Below, piece by piece: positions 6,551-11,663 of a stretch of DNA of 11,663 nucleotides (the stretch's first letter is position 1; every line of letters begins with the position of its first letter). The DNA lies in NCBI GenBank assembly GCA_934654765.1, contig CAKUGX010000054.1:1-11663 (forward strand), given 5' to 3'. Origin of the DNA: an uncultured Collinsella sp. GTDB lineage: Bacteria > Actinomycetota > Coriobacteriia > Coriobacteriales > Coriobacteriaceae. Position numbers and translations under genes: made by a program. The notes under the pieces are model-generated. The model was not told the DNA's origin and did no database searches. It was given only the letters and a program-made list of their open reading frames with translations.

Positions 6551-6997
6551 TTAGAGCTCAAGGAGCTCTTCGCTGCCGTCGATATCGCAGAATCGCGCGG
6601 CGATGTTGCGGACCGAGAAGAATGCAAGGCGACCGTCGTTGGCGCTATCGTGTTGCTCGCCAATGCCCACCATGTGCTTAAAGCCTGCCTGGCGCACCTT
6701 GTCGCTCACGACTGCATCATCCTCGAGCGCGGCCTCGCCAGTTAACACGATCCAGCACTCCCCCGGCTTCCAGCCCGAGAGCTCAAACTTGGGATTCGCG
6801 CTCAACTCCGCCCATACGTCCTTGTCGCGCGACGTGCAAAACCACAGTTTGTCGTCATCGACCATGGCAAACGAAAACGGCCTCACGCGGGGCTGATGCC
6901 CGTCGCTCGCATCGGTCGTGGCAAGATACCACGCCGGAATGCGCCTGAGATACGAGCAGGCACGCTCGAGCTGAGCCGTGCGATCGATGTCGGTCAT
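6551..6997 (-). CDS. Pyridoxamine 5'-phosphate oxidase family (flavin split-barrel) protein, copy 1
   Basis: A 148-residue split-barrel protein and paralogue of the next gene. Shared landmarks are PAWYLATT (near residues 21-28), PRVRPFSFA, DDKLWFCT, KDVWAEL followed by NPKFEL, and a C-terminal LAFFSVRN. It has a short insertion (DASDGHQ) in the first hairpin compared with copy 2. The ATG has AAAGGGG six bases upstream. It begins 30 bp after the ecfT stop with no terminator between, so it is probably co-transcribed with ribU-ecfA-ecfT under the FMN riboswitch. The specific reaction cannot be predicted; members of this family include FMN- and haem-binding proteins and enzymes of unknown substrate. 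Confidence 0.87.
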   Translation of the reverse strand: MTDIDRTAQLERACSYLRRIPAWYLATTDASDGHQPRVRPFSFAMVDDDKLWFCTSRDKDVWAELSANPKFELSGWKPGECWIVLTGEAALEDDAVVSDKVRQAGFKHMVGIGEQHDSANDGRLAFFSVRNIAARFCDIDGSEELLEL

Positions 6998-7027
6998 AGA
7001 GACCCCTTTCTTGCGCTCGAATCGCGC

Positions 7028-7828
7028 CTAAATAAGTTGAAGGTTGACGACGATGACACACGCAAACAGCAGCATCGTCACCACCGCAGCCAGCGCATCC
7101 CCGCGGCGAAATGCAAGCGCATGCAGACGCGTGCGGCCCTGCTCGCCGTGATAGCAGCGTGCATCCATGGCGGCAGACAACGTCTCGGCATGACGGAACA
7201 CGCCCGTGAACAGTGGAATCGCCACACTGCCGAGCATACGCACGCCGCCGAGCGGGCCACCCGTCACGCGTGCACCGCGGCTTGCCTGTGCATCGGCCGC
7301 CTGCTTCATCTCGGTGGCAAACTGCGGCATAAAGCGCAGCGCTATACCCATGATCATGCCGAGCTCGTGCGCAGGAAGTCCCACACGCGCAAACGGTGCG
7401 AGCAGACGCTCAAAGCCCGCGGTGAGGTCGAGCGTGGGCGTGGTGAGCGTAATGGCGCTCATGCCGGCCATCATCAAGCTCAGGCGGCACGCCATAAAGG
7501 CGGCGGAATGCAGCGAGCCCTCGCTTATCTGCAAAAAGCCAAGCTGCCACAGAATGCGCCCGCCCTGGTCGGAAAACAGGTTGAGCACTGCGACCACCAC
7601 GACAATTGCCAGCAGCGGCGCCATCGACGACAGAACGCGACGAACCGGCACCCGAGACACGGCATAGATCAGCACGACGAAAATTGCGACCGGTGCCAGT
7701 CCGCAGAAGCCGCTGACCGTAAGCGTCGTGATCAAAAACACAAAACCCAAGAGCAACTTGGTTCTCGGGTCCAGGCGGTGGATTGCACTATCGCCGGGAT
7801 AGTAGCTGCCAAACGAAAACGCCTCCAT
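7028..7828 (-). CDS. ecfT: ECF transporter transmembrane (T) component
   Basis: Integral membrane coupling subunit of an energy-coupling-factor vitamin importer; it links the substrate-binding S component to the ATPases. The 266-residue protein starts with the typical soluble lead HRLDPRTKLLLG (17-28), followed by several hydrophobic helices (about 25-60, 68-83, 103-128, 240-265). The two coupling motifs are ASRGAR (182-187) and AMDARCYHGEQGRTR (220-234). The second has Cys where the textbook motif is Ala-Arg-Gly; this variant fits a normal EcfT. The ATG overlaps the ecfA stop codon by one base (TAATG), with AGGAGG seven bases upstream, so translation is probably coupled. Confidence 0.93.
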   Translation of the reverse strand: MEAFSFGSYYPGDSAIHRLDPRTKLLLGFVFLITTLTVSGFCGLAPVAIFVVLIYAVSRVPVRRVLSSMAPLLAIVVVVAVLNLFSDQGGRILWQLGFLQISEGSLHSAAFMACRLSLMMAGMSAITLTTPTLDLTAGFERLLAPFARVGLPAHELGMIMGIALRFMPQFATEMKQAADAQASRGARVTGGPLGGVRMLGSVAIPLFTGVFRHAETLSAAMDARCYHGEQGRTRLHALAFRRGDALAAVVTMLLFACVIVVNLQLI

Positions 7829-9732
7829 TAGCAGCCCTCCTCTCGCGCGACCGTCTTGGATTTAGCAATGTCCGCGACGTTAGAAGGACCGTCTGAGCGA
7901 CCGATCAGCAAATCTGCCAGCTCGTCGGCCAGCGACTCAACCGTATAGAGCCCGCCGCAACGCAGCGGCACGCCCGCCTCCGCGAGCGCCAACGCCATGC
8001 GCTGAGCAGCAGGTACGCCCAAGCCGATCGACTTGAGCTCATCGGCATGCGCAAACACCTGCGCGGGGGTTCCCTCGGCAAACACCGCACCTTCGTTCAT
8101 TACGACGATACGGTCGCAGCAATTGGCCAGGTCATCCATGCTGTGTGAAACCATGACAACGGTCAGGCCATCGCGGTGAAGTCGATCGATAAGCTCAAGG
8201 AAATCCCTGCGCGCAGCCGGATCGAGCCCCGCCATGGGTTCATCGAGTACCAGGACCTCGGGCTCCATAGCAAGCACGCCGGCAAACGCCACACGCCGTT
8301 GCTGACCGCCCGAAAGCTCAAAGGGACTCTTGTCGCCGACCGTGGAAAGGTCGAGGCCCACGCGCGAGAGCGACGACTCGACGCGACGGTCGACTTCATC
8401 TTGCGGCAAGCCAAGGTTGTGCGGGCCAAACGCCACGTCCTGCGTCACGGTTTCGGCAAACAGCTGACGCTCGGGATATTGAAACACCACGCCGACCTTG
8501 GCCTTAACCGCGGCGGCGTCTTTCTTGTTTGACAGATCGAGCCCCAGCGCGCGAACGAATCCCTCCTGGGGGCGAATCAAACCGTTGAGATGCTGGACCA
8601 GCGTCGACTTACCCGAACCGGTATGACCTGCTAAGCCCAGGAACTCGCCGCGACGCACCGTCAGAGATACATCGCGCAGCGCCCACGGGCTGCTGGGGTC
8701 GTTTCCCCAGAGAGCCTGTTTATTCGATTTGCCCGCAGTGGCCGAGCGCTTGCGCCATCGACGGCGCTCGCGAGCACTCAGCGAGTAACTATGCGAGAGG
8801 TGCGAAATCTCGATGACGGGCTCCGACGCTTTGCCCTCGTTGTCTACCGGAACAGTGCCGTCAGCGATTTCCAACTGGGATGCGGAAGACTGCCCCGCGG
8901 TGCCTGCCCCACTTCGCTCGGCATAAGCCTGCGCAATCTCGGCGACCATATCCGCCTCACGTACCTGCGCGCAAACGGGCACGCCCTTCGCACGAAGCGA
9001 CCTGCCCAGACGACACGACTCCGGCATATCCAGGTTGAGCTGCGCAAGCTCATCTGCCCGCGTCAGAATCTCCTCGGGCGTACCGAGCATGGCAACGCGC
9101 CCCGCCCGAAACACCGCGACACGATCGGCCTCGGCGGCCTCCTCCATAAAGTGCGTAATCATCACGATGGTCATGCCGCGAGCGTGCAACGCGCGGCAAG
9201 CCTTCATGAGGCCCTTGCGTCCACGCGGATCGAGCATCGAGGACGCCTCGTCCAAAATGAGCACGCGCGGTTCCATGGCGAGCACACCGGCAAGCGCCAC
9301 ACGCTGCTTTTGACCGCCCGAAAGCGCATGGGTCTCGTGGCGCTCAAAGCCCACCAGGCCCACGCCCTTCAGCGCCTCGCGTACACGCTGCGCAATTTGT
9401 GCCGATGGCACGCCAAGGTTTTCGGGACCAAACGCAACGTCATCTTCGACAAGCGTTGCCACCAGCTGGTCATCGGGATTTTGGAATACCATGCCCGCGG
9501 TCGAACGAATGTCGTAGACTAGCTCGGGGTCGGACGCATCCATGCCGTTGATGCGTACCGTGCCCGCATCGGGCTGCAACAGTGCATTCAGATGCTTGGC
9601 AAACGTCGACTTGCCCGACCCATTGCCACCGAGGATGCAGAAAAACTCCCCGTCCTCGATGCTCAGATCGACGCCGTCGAGTGCCGGTACGGCACCGTCA
9701 TAGCTAAAGGAAACGCCCCGACACTTAATCAT
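7828..9732 (-). CDS. ecfA: Fused energy-coupling factor ATPase (EcfA1-EcfA2)
   Basis: Two complete ABC ATPase domains in one 634-residue protein. Domain 1 (about 1-245): Walker A GGNGSGKST (35-43), Q-loop Gln84, signature LSGGQ (137-141), Walker B LILDEASSMLDP with Glu162, His194. Domain 2 (about 305-600): Walker A GHTGSGKST (369-377), Gln418, LSGGQ (473-477), LVLDEPMAGLDP with Glu498, His530. The DEA-SMLDP and DEP-AGLDP forms match EcfA1 and EcfA2 respectively, so the two subunits, normally separate genes, are joined by a linker of about 60 residues with a basic stretch (RERRRWRKR, 321-329). All catalytic residues are intact in both halves, so it should hydrolyse ATP as an intramolecular heterodimer at the inner membrane. 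The ATG overlaps the ribU stop (ATGA). Confidence 0.95.
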   Translation of the reverse strand: MIKCRGVSFSYDGAVPALDGVDLSIEDGEFFCILGGNGSGKSTFAKHLNALLQPDAGTVRINGMDASDPELVYDIRSTAGMVFQNPDDQLVATLVEDDVAFGPENLGVPSAQIAQRVREALKGVGLVGFERHETHALSGGQKQRVALAGVLAMEPRVLILDEASSMLDPRGRKGLMKACRALHARGMTIVMITHFMEEAAEADRVAVFRAGRVAMLGTPEEILTRADELAQLNLDMPESCRLGRSLRAKGVPVCAQVREADMVAEIAQAYAERSGAGTAGQSSASQLEIADGTVPVDNEGKASEPVIEISHLSHSYSLSARERRRWRKRSATAGKSNKQALWGNDPSSPWALRDVSLTVRRGEFLGLAGHTGSGKSTLVQHLNGLIRPQEGFVRALGLDLSNKKDAAAVKAKVGVVFQYPERQLFAETVTQDVAFGPHNLGLPQDEVDRRVESSLSRVGLDLSTVGDKSPFELSGGQQRRVAFAGVLAMEPEVLVLDEPMAGLDPAARRDFLELIDRLHRDGLTVVMVSHSMDDLANCCDRIVVMNEGAVFAEGTPAQVFAHADELKSIGLGVPAAQRMALALAEAGVPLRCGGLYTVESLADELADLLIGRSDGPSNVADIAKSKTVAREEGC

Positions 9733-10319
9733 GCGCGGCCTTTGACCTGGTCCTTTTTAGGCGTGATGAGGTTGGAGACCGCCTTGTACACCGCAAGCGT
9801 CAACACCGAGTTAAGGACGGTCTTGATAAGGTTGAACGGCAGCACGGCAGGAATCATGAGCGGGGCGATCACATCGACCGAGCCATACCAGAACCATACG
9901 CCAATGGTAAGGTTTGCGACCATAGACAACGCCGTAGCGGCAATGACGCCGAGCGCTAGGCCAATCACGGCACCCTTATAGGTATGCATCTTCTGGTAGA
10001 CGATAGCCGCGGGCAGAATATAACCCAGCGTAGCCACCAGGTTCATAAGCGCGCCGACCCAGTCACCCGTGGTGAGCGCATGGATAACGATCGCCATGGC
10101 GGCAACAGCAGTGCCGGCGCCAGGGCCATACGCAAAACCGCACACCATCGCCGGCACCAGCGACGGGTCATACGTCAAAAACGGCGCCGAGGGAAGGATG
10201 GGCAGCTGCACATACATAAACAGGGCGCCCAAGGCGCACATCAACGCCATGGTTACGAGCTGTTTGGTGCTCCACCTATTCGTGTTCTCAAAATGGATAT
10301 GCTGCGACTGTTCAGACAT
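9729..10319 (-). CDS. ribU: Riboflavin ECF transporter S component
   Basis: A 196-residue, highly hydrophobic protein with about six membrane helices, the size and layout of ECF substrate-binding components. LTYDPSLVPAMVCGFAYGP (48-66) and LPFNLIKTVLNS (160-171) fit the RibU group. The FMN riboswitch immediately upstream makes riboflavin (or another flavin precursor) the likely substrate; sequence alone would leave other S components possible. The ATG at 10319 is preceded by AGGTG. An in-frame ATG seven codons earlier (10340) lies within the conserved 3' end of the riboswitch and is rejected. Its stop overlaps the ecfA start, so S, A and T components are likely produced together as a dedicated transporter. 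Confidence 0.9.
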   Translation of the reverse strand: MSEQSQHIHFENTNRWSTKQLVTMALMCALGALFMYVQLPILPSAPFLTYDPSLVPAMVCGFAYGPGAGTAVAAMAIVIHALTTGDWVGALMNLVATLGYILPAAIVYQKMHTYKGAVIGLALGVIAATALSMVANLTIGVWFWYGSVDVIAPLMIPAVLPFNLIKTVLNSVLTLAVYKAVSNLITPKKDQVKGRA

Positions 10320-10333
10320 AAGATCACCTGCCT

Positions 10334-10512
10334 CTTTCATCCGGACTCTAACCGTTGGTACTGGGATCTCACCAGTTCAGCCGGCATGCGAACCAACGCA
10401 CACACGGGTCGCGGACTCATCGGCTCGGTCACAGGAATCTCGCCTGCGCCACGGCGTCCCTTTGACACCGCCCGATTTACCGCCAGTGGGGAATTTCACC
10501 CCGCCCTGAAAC
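10334..10512 (-). ncRNA. FMN riboswitch (RFN element)
   Basis: Minus-strand sequence carries the conserved RFN blocks in order: AGGGCGGGGTGAAATTCCCC (10507-10488), ACTGGCGGTAA (10487-10477), GAGTCCGCGACCC (10418-10406), then CTGAACTGGTGAGATCCCAG and GAGTCCGGATGAAAGAGG at the 3' end. The closing helix can pair TTTCA at the 5' end with TGAAA at the 3' end. No terminator with a T tract lies between the aptamer and ribU, and the ribosome binding site starts only a few bases after the aptamer, so binding of FMN most likely blocks translation initiation (inference). Confidence 0.96.
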
Positions 10513-10522
10513 AGCAATTGCA

Positions 10523-10550
10523 AGTGTAGCACGAGCAATCGTTCGCGCAA
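10523..10550 (-). promoter_or_regulatory. Promoter of the ribU operon
   Basis: On the minus strand TTGCGC (10550-10545), a 16-base spacer and TACACT (10528-10523) form a sigma-70-type promoter, with TGC directly before the -10 hexamer giving an extended -10. Transcription would start near 10516, a few bases before the riboswitch, which is the expected geometry. Confidence 0.65.
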
Positions 10551-10573
10551 GTATGCCAAGGGTAATTTGTGGC

Positions 10574-10776
10574 GGGGATCAGTTGCCGCAACAACCACGT
10601 TCCCCACCCATCCCAAAGTAACGCGCCTTTCGCGCAAAGCGCGAAACAGCGAAGGGGACAAGCCACTGCACCAACCACATCCTCCACTCGCCCCAAAATG
10701 GCGCGCCTTTCGCGGCAAAGCCGCGAAACAGCGACCGGGACACGTATTCCCAACAACCAAGTCCTCCGCCCACGCC
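10574..10776. repeat. Two and a half tandem ~80-bp hairpin repeats
   Basis: Units starting at about 10574, 10654 and 10736 share GGGGA at the start, a CAACCAC-type block, and in the first two units a hairpin followed by ACAGCGA. The hairpins are TTTCGCGC-AAA-GCGCGAAA (10628-10646, 8 bp) and TTTCGCGGC-AAA-GCCGCGAAA (10708-10728, 9 bp); the stem differs by an inserted complementary base pair, so pairing is preserved. The third unit breaks off before the hairpin. The array lies between the groL terminator and the ribU promoter. No credible gene is present; reading frames here are short and lack ribosome binding sites. Confidence 0.7.
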
Positions 10777-10797
10777 GACCTCAAGGCCGTAAACGCA

Positions 10798-10942
10798 GGG
10801 AATCCGGGGGCGTGACGGGGGCTTCTCTCCGGAACGTCCTCGGACATGCAAAGAGGCTCCGCATCGCGCTTCGCGCTGCGGAGCCTCTTTGCGTCCTGCG
10901 GAATGTTCCGGAGAGAAGCCCCCGACCCGCCCCCGGATTCCC
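10798..10942. repeat. 145-bp inverted repeat with 38-bp outer arms, downstream of groL
   Basis: The left arm 10798-10835 and the right arm 10905-10942 are complementary at 36 of 38 positions. Inside, at 10848-10892, lies a second, perfect 16-bp stem. The two 12-base segments between outer and inner stems (GTCCTCGGACAT and GTCCTGCGGAAT) are similar as direct, not inverted, copies, so they would form a symmetrical internal loop. The whole region could fold as one long hairpin in either strand's RNA. Confidence 0.85.
10848..10892 (-). terminator. Terminator of groL (possibly bidirectional)
   Basis: A 16-bp perfect stem (GCAAAGAGGCTCCGCA with its complement), a 2-base bulge and a further 4-bp stem close on a TTC loop. 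The 3' side ends CCTCTTTGC on both strands, so the T tract is short but the hairpin very stable. It lies about 75 bp after the groL stop codon, the only gene facing it. Confidence 0.65.
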
Positions 10943-10968
10943 GGTGGGAGTTCTAGACCTTGTCGGCC

Positions 10969-11663
10969 TTAGTACATACCGCCGCCCTGCTGACCAGCGG
11001 TAGCAGCAGCGATAGCGTCCTCAAGCTGAGTGTTCTTGGGCACATCGGAGACGGTGGCCTCGGTGATGAGAATCAGGCTGGCGACAGAAGCAGCGTTCTG
11101 CAGGGTGACGCGGCTGACCTTGACGGGGTCGAGGACGCCCATCTCGATCATGTCGCCCCACTCGCCGTTGGCAGAGTTGAGACCCTGGCCGGCGGGCAGC
11201 TCGGCAACCTTGTCGACCACGACGGCACCCTCAAAGCCAGCGTTCTTGGCGATGGTAGCAACCGGAGCAGTCAGAGCCTTCTTGACGATGTCGACACCGA
11301 TCTTCTCCTCGGGGTCGTCAAGCTCAACGGCGTCGAGCGCAGGAGCAGCGTCCATGAAGGCGACGCCGCCACCGGCGACAATTCCCTCCTCGACAGCAGC
11401 GCGGGTTGCCTGCAGGGCGTCCTCGACGCGGTGCTTGATCTCCTTGAGCTCGGACTCGGTAGCAGCGCCGACCTTGATGACGGCAACGCCACCGGAGAGC
11501 TTGGCCAGGCGCTCCTGGAGCTTCTCACGGTCGAAGTCAGAGGTGGTGTTCTCCATCTCGCCCTTGATCTGAGCGATACGAGCGTCGATGGCCTCCTTGG
11601 AGCCAGCGCCGCCGACGACGACGGTGTTGTCCTTGGAGATGGTGACGGACTTAGCGGTACCGA
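10969..11663 (-). CDS. groL: Chaperonin GroEL, C-terminal 230 residues (5' end beyond window)
   Basis: 60-kDa chaperonin subunit that forms the double-ring folding chamber with GroES. The visible part runs from [13 protein letters not shown] in the apical/intermediate region to the C-terminus. It contains [40 protein letters not shown] with the catalytic aspartate of the ATPase (Asp398 in E. coli numbering), and the equatorial segment [18 protein letters not shown]. The tail ends GQQGGGMY, a short version of the Gly-Met-rich tail. An internal ATG at 11556 is not the start, since the frame continues with family sequence to the window edge. No sign of damage is seen; the gene is cut only by the window boundary. 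Confidence 0.97.
   Translation of the reverse strand, partial: GTAKSVTISKDNTVVVGGAGSKEAIDARIAQIKGEMENTTSDFDREKLQERLAKLSGGVAVIKVGAATESELKEIKHRVEDALQATRAAVEEGIVAGGGVAFMDAAPALDAVELDDPEEKIGVDIVKKALTAPVATIAKNAGFEGAVVVDKVAELPAGQGLNSANGEWGDMIEMGVLDPVKVSRVTLQNAASVASLILITEATVSDVPKNTQLEDAIAAATAGQQGGGMY

Noticed and set aside
10320..10340. Longer RibU starting at the ATG at 10340
   Set aside because: That ATG is part of the conserved 3' strand of the FMN riboswitch; the ATG at 10319 has its own ribosome binding site.
10574..10776. CRISPR array
   Set aside because: Only two to three imperfect ~80-bp units, no short identical repeats with unique spacers, and no cas genes.

Overview
The window looks like a chromosomal segment of a GC-rich actinomycete of the class Coriobacteriia, most likely Collinsella or a close relative. 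This is inferred from the argCJBD cluster, the style of the GroEL C-terminus, the fused EcfA1-EcfA2 ATPase and the base composition; no marker gene is present to prove it. Every convincing protein-coding gene lies on the minus strand. The long plus-strand reading frames opposite them are shadows.

Layout in + coordinates: (1) 1-606 holds no gene. It is a tandem array of ~186-bp units, each starting with a tRNA T-arm-like motif and ending in a plus-strand intrinsic terminator. (2) 607-822 is an AT-richer 216-bp element with 33-bp imperfect terminal inverted repeats, resembling a MITE. (3) 855-913 is a probable terminator of the arginine operon. (4) 940-5828 is the arginine operon, transcribed argC-argJ-argB-argD, which makes ornithine from glutamate by the acetyl-recycling route. 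It has a candidate ARG box upstream and a strong terminator or attenuator-like hairpin between argC and argJ. (5) 5995-6048 is the terminator of the next operon. (6) 6086-10319 is a riboflavin-uptake operon transcribed ribU-ecfA1A2-ecfT followed by two tandem flavin split-barrel (PNPOx-like) genes, under an FMN riboswitch (10334-10512) and a recognisable promoter. (7) 10574-10776 holds tandem ~80-bp hairpin repeats, and 10798-10942 a very long inverted repeat containing a terminator. (8) 10969-11663 is the 3' part of groL.

Two functional units stand out. One is an arginine biosynthesis operon with an internal terminator that may set or regulate the ratio of argC to argJBD. The other is a flavin-responsive operon in which the S component RibU, a fused double ATPase and EcfT overlap or nearly overlap, consistent with a dedicated ECF transporter, and in which two duplicated flavoprotein-like genes appear to share the FMN control. 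The protein-coding content is largely familiar. The least explained parts are the non-coding repeats at both ends.
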